Assembly (NCBI GenBank): GCA_905250885.1 | Contig: CAJNOQ010001817.1 | Location: 1-28,266, forward strand | DNA: 28,266 nt | From: Didymodactylos carnosus | Taxonomy: Eukaryota; Rotifera; Eurotatoria; Philodinida; Philodinidae | Direction of reading: 5' to 3' | Shown here: one piece after another, positions 17,191-28,061 of the stretch | Layout: every line of letters starts with the position of its first letter | Position numbering within the stretch: the first letter of the stretch is position 1 | The notes under the pieces: generated by a model | What the model saw: only the letters and a program-made list of their open reading frames with translations | Told to the model about the DNA's origin: nothing | Database searches by the model: none | Translations under genes and position numbers: made by a program

Positions 17191-18754
17191 GGTACAAGTT
17201 AATGGTGAGTTTGTTGAGGTCGCATTATTGAAAACGGTGAAGAAACTAAAACCGAATTCGAATACTGGGATGCTAAACGCGAGAAGGCTGAAGAACTTTG
17301 CAAAAAACTGCTTTCAGTGAGTTGGACCGCATCAGTTATCGTTGCTATAGCCTTATTAAAACTAATTATATTTTTTGCAGAAATGTGGTTTAGTGGTTCA
17401 CTCTCATGCCCTCCACGCACCTCTCTCCACAACCGCCCCTAGGCACACAAAAATATAGCTTACTAAAGTAGGAATTAACAAAAATTAACTTAGCATTTAA
17501 TAAAAACTACTCAGCAAAAAAATAGGTGCCTATTTTATATATCATTTAGTAGCTTGTGAAATTCTCTATCGAATGGGGTACAGTAGTTGATGTTTGCTTT
17601 GAGTAAAAGAGACGAAATGGGGAAAATACTGTAAGTAAAGTTCATCTAACGAGAGGAAAGTTAGAATATTAAAACAAATTATTTTCTTTCACTCTTAATG
17701 CATTTTCCTTTTATCATACATAGTTGCTGTTTTTCTGTTGTTATATCATACATGCAATATTTTGATATACTTGTTGTAAAAATGGCCAGTCTTAGTTCTG
17801 GTTGCACCGCGCCTTCAAATTTACCCATGCCGTGCATTTTCTCTCTCTGTCCTATCGTTAACAACTTGTATTTATATTCATTTTGGAGGTTCCCACACGT
17901 CGAAATTACCGAGTTTGAGGCTATCCGGAGCATGGCTGTCATTCGGAAGTGTCGATAGGTAGAGAGTTCGGAATTGCGCGGAACGAAGAGAAGAGATGAA
18001 AGATTTCGAAGCGCTCGATTGAATTCAAAACTGTCCTCAGGTCCCAAATAATAATAAATAATTCGAAAAGTTTTGATGAGGCGCGCCATCTCCAGACGAT
18101 GGATGGTTGAACGGGCGTCACTGGATCTTTATACATCTCCCGGTGTCTACTTTTGAACGGTGAAAATGGCAAATCTACATTCTTTCTACCAAACGTTATT
18201 CAAAACCTGCCGTGCTCCATTATATTTTGAAATGAGTAGTAGTTTACTTGTAGGATCCTATTGTAGACTGTCATATGACTTAACCAGATCCTGCAGGATT
18301 CAACACAAGGTTATATAAGATCAGTAGAATCCTATAGAAAATACTGGAATTTGACGAAATTTTCATGAGTTGAATGTTACGCAGATATGTTTTTTCTAGC
18401 AGAGAGGGGTTTGAAATGACACTCTTCTACACATGTTTCGGTATGAAGCTGATAAAATGTTAAAAGCAAGCGTATTAAGTCGAATGATCGAAAAAGAAAA
18501 TTTAAAAAACACAGATATCGTAATAATTAAGATACTTTTCTTAGTGTTTCTACTAACATTCATTAGCTAAGTGATCCCAGTTGAATCAATTATAAGCTAA
18601 TCAGTAATATTATTAAATTTTCGTTCGCTTCATATTTTTCTTTTTATTAACGACGCTTCGTGCATATGTGTAAGTTGCTGCATTTTCAAATTTGGTCCAG
18701 TTAACTTCTTTCTCTGGTGTTGTACTTATTTCTAAAGTAATAAAAAGATCAATT
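17191..18754. other. Spacer between the LINE and the TRPM gene, 3' flank of TRPM
   Basis: No gene recognised. A minus-strand frame at 17679-18089 (extendable to about 18130) is long, but lacks recognisable motifs and a credible start. ATTCTCTATCGAATG near 17561 equals a string in the arms of the element at 3508-4661, perhaps a relic of that family. On the minus strand AATAAA overlaps the TRPM stop codon region and could be its polyadenylation signal. Confidence 0.35.
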
Positions 18755-20685
18755 TTATTTAAAAAAGACCATCATTGATTTTATCAACATACTAAAAATC
18801 CTTCTGAGTTTGAATTTTTTTTCTTTTTCAGCCTTTTTTAGCTTTATATTAGCTACTTTATTGTTTTTCAAACATAATGGTGTTGTTAACAAATAGTGGC
18901 AAAATAAATATAAATATAATATTAAATTTAATGGTGGATACGGTACGGCACATTCAAAGTATTCTTGGATAAATAAATAACGTTGATAACGCCAAAAATA
19001 TTCAATATTATTTTGAACTCTATTGATTGTTGATCTTTAAGAAATAATAAAATTGTGATTTTTCATTCTATATTTGTTGTTATATTCTATAGAACTTACG
19101 CGAAAACTGCAAGATTTAATACAAGAATGTTGATGATTAACATATGAAAAGCAAGCAAAACATGAGTAGCAGTTGCCTCGGCTATTGCATTTGCACTACT
19201 ATTAGCTGACCCAATAATATCTGAAACAAAATATAAATATAAATCAATTAATTTATATTATTTATTTTTTTAACTACTATACTGTCTAATTCATTCTTAT
19301 CGTCATCAACAATGGAATATAAAAACCAGTAGGCAGGATAAAACATTTCACCAAGTATACTCAACAAATTAAATTCAACTTGATTATACTTGATCATCGC
19401 TCGAGAAACAACACCATAAGCAGCAACAAAAACAAACATAACCCAAAGAAAACCAAGTAAATCACGAAGCTTGATAAATAAAACAGTGAAAATGAATGAG
19501 TCAAAAATGATTAGGGCATTACCATATTTTGTATCATAAACAATTTTGGCCCTAGTATTTTGATAGCGCTAAGAAATCTTAATGATAATAGAAACCATAA
19601 TTCAAGATCAAATGCGAGTATAATCCTAAACAACCAATAAAAATTCAAATAGTTATCTATGAGATCTGAAAGTGTTATACCTCGCTGCTGTTAAACAATT
19701 TGGTCTATTCCCATATTCGTATTTCAAAAAAATACCGACATAAAATAACACATACGGTAATGCATAAAAGCATTTACGTAACAAGCCAGATACCCAGTTA
19801 TCAGAACGATATTCTACTGATCTTGTATATTGATAATATCCAATCTAAATATGAAAATATAGTTATGGATCATAGTATTATTTTTTCCTGAAAATAAAAA
19901 AAATTACTCTGAGTAGTTCTTCACATAACATGGATGATACCGTAAGTGTAACATAAATTGGTTGCCAATATGGTATACTATTTGGGTCATATGTCGAATC
20001 AAAATCATATAACATCATATAACTGAATACGAGTAAAAACCAAACGTATGCAAACTGATACGAAAAGTAAAACAAAAGTTTTAATTAAATACATAAACAA
20101 GAAAATCGTTTTGTTTTCTTACCACATTTTGATTAATGGGCATAAATAGAAATTTTTCAATTTTGAACAATAATTAATATTTTTATCATCGTACTTTGTG
20201 TAATAATTAATACCACAATTATATGAACTTAAATAGTAAAATTAAGTTAAATAACTCAAAAAACTTAGTTTAACTTCAGTATTTCAATCATACGGTTCAG
20301 TTTCAGTTTGTTTGCGTTGATCAGAGGCGGCGGAACCACTGGAGCTGTCGGTGCTTTGGCACACAAAGATTTTGAAAATTTTCATTTTCTTCCACCAGAA
20401 ACTAATTTTTTCTTTGCGTTCTTGTCCTTGAGCATCCACAGTTTCGAAATCATTCCCACATCTATGATCTTTAATATCTTGATTCAAAATTCCTTTCTCT
20501 TCTTTTCCTCTGTAAGATAGTAGAATAAGTGCGAACAAACCCAATGTAATCATAGATAAGAATATTTTGGGTTTTGATGACAATGTTGAATTTGATAAAT
20601 CTAACTTGTTATAAGAAATACGGTTTAGAGTTTGATTAAAGCAATCGGTATTGATAAACGTTGACGATCTGCTAGCAATTGCAGT
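18755..20685 (-). CDS. TRPM exons 7-14: transmembrane segments, pore and TRP helix
   Basis: Exon 7 holds S1 (KIFLSMITLGLFALILLSY). Exons 8-9 hold the lead-in and S2 (FAYVWFLLVFSYMMLYDFD), then SSMLCEELLR. Exon 10 holds S3 (FYALPYVLFYVGIFLKY). Exon 11 holds S4 (IILAFDLELWFLLSLRFLSA, then IKILGPKLFMIQNM), the most diagnostic TRPM block. Exon 12 holds S5 (LLGFLWVMFVFVAAYGVVSR) and the pore (ILGEMFYPAYWFLYSIVDDD). Exon 13 holds S6 (THVLLAFHMLIINILVLNLA). Exon 14 holds the TRP helix (NNIEYFWRYQRYLFIQEYFE), a hydrophobic stretch, a lysine-rich tail and TAA at 18757-18755. The selectivity-filter region lacks the usual FGQ/FGE motif of animal TRPMs. The acceptor for exon 9 (about 20073) is not a recognisable AG. 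Confidence 0.9.
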
Positions 20686-23600
20686 CTACAAAAACACAGA
20701 AATACCTACATAGATATATGAAGCGAACAGGTAAAGAAAGACAATAATTTACCTGCATACAAGTAACATCTCCAAATAGCGGTACTTCACGAATAATTAA
20801 TTCACATGCTTTTTCTTCACTATGTTTATAACATTCATCAATACACTTTGTTGCATATAGTTCAAAATCAATTGATTGTCGTTTATATTCATGTTTTTCA
20901 TCTACTTTCAATGTTTTATGTGACAAATTTTTTAATATTGCCGTTGCAACTAATGCGGCAGAAATACGTGATTCAATATGAAGTAGAAATACTTTAGACA
21001 TTTCCGTTCTATTTGTTAACACTGACCATAAAAATAAATCTCTTAACATATGTTGTTGATAATATTTGCAAACACTTTTATATATGAGAAGGCTAACAGT
21101 CGGATTTGCATTGATTGCTCCAGATACACTTGCAGATGTTTCATTCGATGATTTAGTGTCAGTACATGAAGCACAAACTGAGATTCTTAATTTATTCAAG
21201 ACGAGGACAAACAGCAACTTCAAACGTTCCCCAACCGATGGATTTTTATCACAGATGGGAAATACGTATGCACCAATCCACCTGGAATAAATATCATCGA
21301 GCTGAGAATAGTATTCGGGTGATTCACCAAATAAATACTGTCGATTTTTCTAAATGACAAAAATAAAAACAAAATGGGAGTCACTCGAAAGAACAATTAG
21401 ATAATGAAAAGTAACCTGTGTAACAGCGTAGTTGTACAAATAAAGAAAAAAAAGCTGTTGACCATATAGACCGAGATAAAATTCGCCATTCTCGCGAGTA
21501 AAATGCTCTCTCATATGTGGGATAGTGTCTTTAAAATCGAGAAAATCGACTGTTTCACGAGGATCGTAGTTGAGTCGTAGAAAAAAATCAATAAATTCTG
21601 ATCTGTTTTCTTCCAGAGCTTGTTTGAATAATTTCGGAAATAATTTTGGATTCTAAAATTTTTTGAAAATAATTAAACAAAACAAAGTAAAACGAGTTGT
21701 TTTCATCGATTTATAAATGAATAGGTGACGTTCGTCTTACTGATTTGCTTATCCCTTGACTGTAAAGGCAATATGAAACACATTTCGTACTGAAAAACGT
21801 TGGTATTATCAGAAAAAAACTGACTGCATCATTGAAAAAAAGAGTAAAAAACTGTGTAGAATTTATTGTGCTTTTACACGTTTCAAAACACTGAGAACAG
21901 TCACCTGCTGCCACTGTAAACGAAAACTTTCAGAAGAATGCATAAGAATTGCAATTAGAAGTTACGAACCACCCATAATGCAGAATTATTGTGAAATTTG
22001 AAGTCGAGGTAACAGGTCAATTACCTACAACTATACCCTAATCGAAATATGATCCGAAGTGAAAGGAAAGTTTGGTCATTGTCAGTTAATTAGACACTGA
22101 TTTTCAGAGTGTCTTGCGCTGCATAATCTTAAGTGAACGTGAACTTGACGAACGCTAGGTGATACAGATTTTCTTAGATTAGTGTACTGAATCAATTTGA
22201 ACGTAGACGATGCTAAAAATAGAAACAATCAACGGTACTACACTCAGCGCAAGGTTCAAATTCAACCTTTGCTTTATAATACAAAAACAGAACCGAGAAA
22301 CACGAAGCGACGCATCGTTACTGGTGGACACTTCATGACAATGGAGACTGTCATAATAAGTCAACCTTCTGTCGGATAAGCTGGTGGTGGACAGAAGATA
22401 CATGATGGTTTGCACCACGACTGTGAAATTCCGGGACTTCGATTTGAGGAAAAGCGATAGTTGCTCATCGGATAGGCATGATGAAATGGAAGATTCTGCA
22501 TCTTTTGGCTTCTCTTTTCAAATTATTTATTTAGACTGTCGCACACTTCGTCGCTCATCGAGAATAAATCAGTATTGCAGATATTAGTACAACTGCTAAT
22601 TAATTATTAATAAAACACGCTTTATTTACTTCTACACAATATAATTGTCGTTATCAAGAAAAATACGTGCTAACAGAGCTATTAACTTGACTTTGGATCG
22701 GAATAACTTGGATGGATCCTGACTGGATTACGAATCTTTTGATATTACTCAAAAATAGGCAAAAATGGGTTATTTCACCTAGTATCGGTTTTCACCAGGT
22801 TTTTGGAACTGTTTTGAAAACAAAATATTGCCACGATATTGCGCGTGGTCGATTATCTGTGTCTGCATTTATTTTCGGAATTACCACACCTAAAGAAATA
22901 TTGATCCTGGGACTCTCAGCAAATCCGATGTCACGCGTGAACTAGGAAAAGTTAAGAGTTAGCTTAGTTCTCATTTTGGAGAGGGCATTTTGGACTATCT
23001 GTCTATAAAAGCAAACTGACAGATTTCTGTCTCATTTTCCGGAGATCCAAAGTGGTTTTCCAAAGATATCCTAGGGAACCGGTCTTCCGAATGGCTTCGC
23101 AAAAGGGTTTCGCTTATGAAAACATAGGCTAAACTGTCTTCTTTCTGTCGTTCAAAATTACAGGTCTTTATCTTTTATCGCTTTGGAGTTATTCGTGGCG
23201 TCGATAGTAGAAAGGAAAGAGAAATCTAAAGGCTGCTATACGAATGTTCTTCACAGTATTGGCTGTTTAATACCCACACCGTTATCATGGCAGATTTCGG
23301 AGGTTAACTAGCATCTCTTTCTCTGACTCCCGTTCAATTTAAGTAAAGTTTTCTCGACTTTTTGAGGAATTTACATGAATTTGGATGAATTTACGTGCAT
23401 TTAAGTGAATTTAGGTGAAGTTTTGAATTTACTTGAATTTAACGGGCTAAATTCAACTGTCTCTCCCTTGTCAAAGCTACAGAAGTAACAAGGAAAAAAA
23501 TTAATTTATACCGTTTGTAAATTCTATAACTTTCCAAAGAAAGATCGTGTAGAACTGTGAGGTGTCTCATTTTAATCCCAAATTTGCAGGCTACAACCAC

Positions 23601-26600
23601 GCCTCATTGACAAAGGTGTTGGTTATTTTTTAGAGTTCCTGACAAATTGGTTTTCCAGAAAACACATTTCTGAAGGCCCAAGAGCAGCTGGCATGGCGAT
23701 ATTCGGAATCAGCGGTCGAATATCTAAAACTAGGTTTGATGGAAAAAGCGATGTGACAGTTGGGACCCTTCTCTCGTCATGAACTAGCAAATTTTCACCT
23801 ACTGTTAATTTGTAATCATATTGTTTTTCTTCAAGTATATCTTTAACACCTTCAAAACAATTCCATTTGATTGCTAATTCCAAGAGATTATTTATATTTT
23901 CTTCAGTATTTCCAGACCCTTCTCTTCTTCTGGTCGCTTTCACTTTAAATATAACCTCCATTTAAACAATTTAAGGGAACTTTCCAAGGAGAAAACAGCA
24001 GATTTTGTGAGTTCTGTAATCTGGAGTCCTAGTCATACGATGCTATCGGTTTTTTTCAATTTTATTGGGCTTCTGGGGCTCACCCTTCGTGACTTCGCGG
24101 AGCCTAAAGAATTTCTCTATCTATTTTTGAATTTTCCCAATTTTTTTCCTGTTGGTCCCATTTTCAATCATTTTTACAGGTTTTCTGGATTTTATCGGAT
24201 TCTAATCGCTTTTTCCTTTTTTTTTTTGACTTCCAGAGACTCCTCCAGTTACTCGAGCTATGGAAAGTTTGTATAGAATTTTTGCAGGCTTCTGTAAGGC
24301 TGGAACAGGTGCTTGGAATTCAGTTGTCTGCCCCTTGGTACTTCCACACTATTCCGTCGACTTTATAAAGCTTTCATACCCGCAAAGATTCCAATATGGA
24401 CTTCGTGTAGAGCATAAAAGGTTAGCCATAGAATATCAGGTTCGTTTTTCAAAAAAACATGTAGAACATGGTTTTCTATAGGACAAAAGTTTTATGGCTG
24501 CCCTTAGGCTTTTTCGATCAAACCAATGGACATGCATTAAGTGCGAATGGCCAAGAAACTGTAGCGCAAAATGAAGCTACCATTCAGCTTGATTTTGCTG
24601 AAAATTTTACGCTGAAGGTACAAAATGAAGTTCAAAGTAAACACAGGTCAAAATCTCAAGCTGTCATTTTTACGCTTCAGGTAAAAACTTCCACCAAGGT
24701 AATATTTCGGTAATATATTTTATGAAATCAGTTAGTTGCAGTTTATTTTCTGTTTAGACTACTAGTCTGGGAATTTTATCTGATTATATGAGTCACAATA
24801 AGTACCGTGACAAAGTCAGCACTGCCTTTCTGCACCCAGTACACAAAATGATAACTGATTTTGTCAAATCTACCTAGTTTATTCCTAAAATGATGTATTT
24901 GAGTGTTGGATGCGCCTCTCACCTCAAAAACAACGAGTTCATGAGAAAGTCCGCGTCGCCGCGACTGTCCGTTTCACGTAGTAACTGGAAAAAGAATTTT
25001 ATTGTTTTGATATAAAATTTGTACAATAGAGTTGTCTTATAGAATAATTTGAGTCTTATGCTTCTACTCTTCATCCAAATGAACGTGTACAATACATAAT
25101 AAAATGTCCAATGCATGATCCGATATTACAGGTATTCACATCCGATAAGTATAAAGCACTTGATGCAAAATTTAGATTTCGGTTAAAAGGTTTTTTCACT
25201 GTTTGTGTATGTTTTGTTCAATAAACCACATCAGCGTCAACAACTTTAACAATATAAATGCCTTATAACAGAAATTGAACATCTCTTTTACTGTTATTGT
25301 AGAAAAAAGACAATATCAGAATCGAATCCAGTATCAAAAAATTCACTAGTTGATTGTATCGAAAAATTAGCTAGTTTCCCTTTTTTATAGAATGATTTTA
25401 AATTCTAAACTTATCTAGTCCAGTTTGTCAGTTCACATTGAAATTTCGATCTTATTCAGTTCTACTTGGAATTCGAATTCACACTAGCTCAGTTTAGAAC
25501 CATTGGTGTCGCAACTACTTGATCTTCTTGAATTCCAATCTTAGTTAGTTGAAATTAGAATTCTAATTTCGCCTAGGCATTTTCAGAATTCGTCCAGATT
25601 TGAATCCCAACCCTGACGTATACACACGCAGAACGTAGATAAAAAACTTGTATCTTCTCGTCGGGTAGCGAAGAACTGCAAAAATTTTCCGTACGCCTAT
25701 TGTAATTGATTTTTTGATCCGTCAAGAAAGTTTAAAGCTATGAAAACTATACCAGCGGAAAGTGGAGAAGATAACGAACATTTTGGTAAAAAGGGTTTTT
25801 GAAAAAAATCTTTCTCGGGGCCGGTAGACCGGTTTTAAAGGTAAACTTGACATGGTCAATATGTAAACTCTGTACTTCGGTAATGGATGAATGAAATTTT
25901 ATGTTAGACATATCAATAGAAAGGGCATCAAAAACTGTGTATAAAAACGGCTGATTTAAAATTTTACGAAAAAGAGTAGACACATTTTTTTTCGTCTGTT
26001 TGTTATGAATCTCATTAAAAGCATCTCCTTTCTGCGGGTTTTCTACTTTTTATCATTTTCTTTATGACTTATCTAGATTCATTAGAACCGCCATTAAGCG
26101 AGCTTTAAAAGTAAAAGTACGGATCGCCTTTCCTTTTACTTTATCACTAAGAGAATACATTTTCTCTAACTCAGTACCGAAGAAATCGGAATTCTACCTG
26201 TAATCCTCTACTTTGTCAACTAGAACTCTTTTATGCAATAAAAATGTCATATTCGGCGTCAGCACCTATAACTGAGTCGAACGATATATGTATGTTTCGA
26301 AATTTTTCGTTCATTTTAATTTTTTGGTGAAAATCTCAGTAACTTTCAAGAAAAAATAAAAATAAACGAAAAGAAGATAGTCGAGCATTGATGTCGATCT
26401 ACAGACAAGAATAACCAATATTTAAAACATTTTTTTCCTACAAATATAGTCGCACGAATTGGCAACATTTTCGTGAAAACCGTTTGCTGAAAGACCACTC
26501 CTCTGCTGAGTTATGATTAAAACCCAAAAAAGGTTTGGATCGTACGGAAAATTTTTGCAGCAGTATTAGATAAAATATTAATTCTTCGAGAAAAGAACAA

Positions 26601-28061
26601 AAAGAGTGTCGTTATACTTTCTCACTGAAGCAGTACGAACCAATCAGAAACGATAATAATCCCATATAGTGGACAATCAAGCGGACATTTGGTCAAAAAA
26701 CGAAAATCGACTTTTTGACAATTTCACTGGTGAACAATACACTTCAAAACATGCTGCATCCGATGCCATAAAGACTTTGTTACAAAGTTTCTGTTGCGTC
26801 AGAAAAGAGCATACGTTGCCCAAAAAGGTTCGCGACGCTACCTTACCTTATGCTGAGTGGTGTGACAATATCAGCACGCAGCGTATTCTCAAAAAATGAC
26901 TGTTTTTTTTGAACTTCCTGGGCTTAGTGTATTTTCACTGGCAATACCCAAGTATAAGAATTTTGCACGTACAACTTCGGCTCTATTCTCGTCCATGAAA
27001 TGTCGCATAGTAGCTCACTCCCATGTGCCCTCCCCCCCGCCCCAATCGAGACACTATATTTGCGTATTCTCGTGTATTATCAGTGAGAATACACCAAGCC
27101 CAGCGAATAGCCTCTTTTTGAGAATACACTACGTACTGATATTCTGACATCTCTGCTTATGCTACCTTCACGTCTCTACTTTATCTTAACTTACCATAGG
27201 CTGAGTTCTCAGAGAAGTCGTAGATTTTCCGGTTCTTTTGACTTCTCTCAGAGAAAGAGTATTTTCTTCAGTATGGTCCATATTGAAATCTTTGCGTCTA
27301 TGAGGGCTTTATAAAGTGGACAGAATTGTGTAGAACCACCCTTAATATAACTGATTTAAACAGACCTTGAAGTACAGCATTGAGAATGGTTTGAGTTAAA
27401 TTTGCATCCTTTTGATCCAAACTAAAGACATGGAGAAATTTACGTTTGTCTCTTTTCATAATTTGCTCAATTTCTTGTACTGTAGCTTTAAAATTCTTTA
27501 TATTCCCAAATCTTCTTGGAAACATAAGATCAAGGGTGTGTTCAATTTGTGCAGTTGTTGGTTCTCTGAAAATTGACAAACTAGCTATGAAAACAATGTC
27601 GCGTATCAATTCATAAACAATACTCAGGCGGTTTTTGGCGATCACCGGATGTCATTTCAACTAAACTTGCAATTACGTCTGACATTTTACCACTGCCCTA
27701 TAAACAAAATTACCTGCTATTACATATAAGTACAAGAATAATCTATTTTGTTACTTTGATAACAACTACGGGTAGATTGTTGTTTATTTCATTTGATATG
27801 GCCCAGCAAGAATTTACACGACCTTCAATAACTATCGTTACAGCAGAACCTTCAATTAGAAGAAAAATAATTTTCTCTACAACACATACAAAAAACCGTG
27901 GTGAACACTTGCAATTTTTTTCTGTTTCACATGCATAAGTAACAAAGTCCGATCTTTGCATTTCTTTTGAATAATCAGTGTTTTTTGCTAATGAATCTAT
28001 ACTTTTACTGATATATTTTCCATCGTCAAATAAAAGATGATGTGTATGCCCAAGCGTCAAA
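18755..28061 (-). CDS. TRPM-family (melastatin-like) cation channel, 14 visible exons, 5' incomplete
   Basis: TRPM proteins are tetrameric plasma-membrane cation channels. Fourteen exons were placed, high to low: 28061-27755, 27697-27624, 27565-27366, 23921-23803, 21652-21416, 21349-20753, 20685-20294, 20227-20123, 20073-19908, 19844-19681, 19625-19523, 19469-19283, 19220-19100, 19019-18755. They give about 1,010 residues, and all introns join in phase. Landmarks run in family order: SLOG-like nucleotide-binding domain, melastatin homology helices, S1-S6, TRP helix. Splice sites are GT-AG except the acceptor before the S2 exon, where no AG is visible, and a purine-rich acceptor at 23922. Eleven introns are 48-80 bp, and two are about 2.15 and 3.44 kb. 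The C-terminus ends soon after the TRP helix, with no Nudix or kinase domain. The first exon is cut or bounded by a fold-back repeat, and the N-terminus is not visible. Function as a channel is inferred from homology. Confidence 0.9.
20753..23921 (-). CDS. TRPM exons 4-6: melastatin homology region helices
   Basis: Exon 4 (23921-23803) reads NNLLELAIKWNCFEGVKDIL. Exon 5 (21652-21416) reads ALEENRSEFIDFFLRLNYDP and ends GLYGQQLFFLYLYNYAVTQ. Exon 6 (21349-20753) reads DDIYSRWIGAYVFPI, LRDLFLWSVLTNRTEMSKVF, SAALVATAILKNLS, CIDECYKHSEEKACELIIRE and FGDVTCMQ. Each has a direct counterpart in TRPM channels (W-N/R helix, E-F-x-x-F/L-F-L, D-L-F-x-W, A-A-L-V-A, N-E-C, T-C-x-Q). Exons 5 and 6 are separated by a 66-bp intron. 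Exons 4 and 5 are separated by 2.15 kb, yet no residues appear to be missing between them. Confidence 0.88.
22745..22815 (+). repeat. Dispersed repeat, copy B
   Basis: AAAAATAGGCAAAAATGGGT, then TATTTCACCTAGTATCGG and TTTTCACC, corresponds to 13532-13600. It lies inside the enlarged TRPM intron 4, so members of one repeat family occur both inside and outside this gene. Confidence 0.65.
23367..23444 (+). repeat. Degenerate 10-bp tandem repeat (GAATTTAxxT)
   Basis: Units GAATTTACAT, GAATTTGGAT, GAATTTACGT, GCATTTAAGT, GAATTTAGGT, GAAGTTTT, GAATTTACTT, GAATTTAACG follow one another. It is a short minisatellite in TRPM intron 4. Confidence 0.85.
24468..24720 (+). pseudogene. Transposase-like fragment
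   Basis: A frame of about 80 codons contains IQLDFAENFTLKVQNEVQSK, followed by HRSKSQAVIFTLQV. I recall a D-F-A/S-E-N-Y/F...E-(V/I)-Q-S-x-H block in transposon-derived proteins of many invertebrates, where the Asp is probably catalytic. The frame stops soon after, and no later catalytic residues were found. The superfamily is not assigned. It lies in TRPM intron 3, on the opposite strand to the channel. Confidence 0.45.
25551..25570. repeat. Perfect 20-bp palindrome
   Basis: GAAATTAGAATTCTAATTTC is fully self-complementary and is centred on an EcoRI-type hexamer. Confidence 0.9.
25676..26560. mobile_element. 885-bp element with perfect 20-bp terminal inverted repeats
   Basis: CTGCAAAAATTTTCCGTACG at 25676-25695 is exactly reversed and complemented at 26541-26560. 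The flanks show no obvious target duplication. The interior has no recognisable transposase, and a minus-strand frame at 25747-25983 has no known motif. It lies inside the larger insertion in TRPM intron 3, so it is either nested or a subterminal part of it. Confidence 0.65.
26561..27275. other. Intron-3 DNA with an unassigned plus-strand frame
   Basis: A plus-strand frame at 26669-26899 looks protein-like (NRLFDNFTGEQYTSKHAASD) but has no ATG start and no recognised family. It may be remnant coding sequence of the surrounding transposon. GAGAATACAC and its complement recur around 27065-27135 and can form a small hairpin. Confidence 0.25.
27366..28061 (-). CDS. TRPM exons 1-3: SLOG-like N-terminal domain and first homology helices
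   Basis: Exon 1 (to 27755) has LGHTHHLLFDDGKY, the conserved H-H-x-L-x-D-D-G block, and ends NNNLPVVVIK. Intron 1 (57 bp) joins in phase 0 to exon 2, GSGKMSDVIASLVEM, the usual GSG(R/K)xxD continuation of the nucleotide-binding-like fold. Intron 2 (58 bp, phase 2) leads to exon 3, with EIEQIMKRDKRKFLHVFSLD and LTQTILNAVLQ, matching the segment between the N-terminal domain and the melastatin homology helices. Exon 3 ends at CAAG|GTCTG (27366). Confidence 0.82.

Larger units (their letters stand above)
21653..23802. other. TRPM intron 4, enlarged (2.15 kb)
   Basis: Bounded by donor ACA|GTAGGT at 23802 and acceptor TTTTAG at 21653 (minus strand). It contains the dispersed repeat near 22745 and a short tandem repeat at 23367-23444. 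No TRPM exon or other motif-bearing gene was found inside. Reading frames on both strands look like noise. Confidence 0.7.
24336..27338. mobile_element. Possible ~3.0-kb DNA transposon bounded by ~65-bp inverted repeats
   Basis: 24336-24401 and the reverse complement of 27276-27338 match over about 65 bp. Both run TGGT...CT...ACAC...ATTC, ACTTTATAAAG, CATA, CGCAAAGATT and CAATATGGAC. A transposase-like frame lies just inside the left repeat. The left repeat is 370 bp from the end of the presumed insertion, so the pair could instead be two inverted copies of one dispersed repeat. Confidence 0.5.
23922..27365. other. TRPM intron 3, enlarged (~3.44 kb) by insertion
   Basis: Donor CAAG|GTCTG at 27365 and best in-phase acceptor GAG|AAGGG at 23922 (minus strand). 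ATTTAAACA occurs at 23960-23968 and 27354-27362. If this 9-bp repeat is a target duplication, removing one copy plus the DNA between leaves an intron of about 50 bp, like the others in the gene. The interior holds inverted repeats, a transposase-like frame and an 885-bp element. Confidence 0.65.

Noticed and set aside
17679..18172. Overlapping minus-strand frames of 136 and 77 codons
   Set aside because: No recognisable motif, no credible start and no splice context linking them. Left as spacer.
19700..21357. Several plus-strand frames of 60-75 codons
   Set aside because: All are antisense shadows of TRPM exons on the minus strand.
24007..24276. 89-codon plus-strand frame rich in Phe/Leu
   Set aside because: Its composition reflects T-rich DNA, it has no motif, and it lies within a presumed transposon insertion in an intron.
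23969..27362. TTAAGGG at both ends of the intron-3 insertion as piggyBac-type termini
   Set aside because: Similarity between the ends stops after seven bases. The 9-bp direct repeat is the better boundary candidate.
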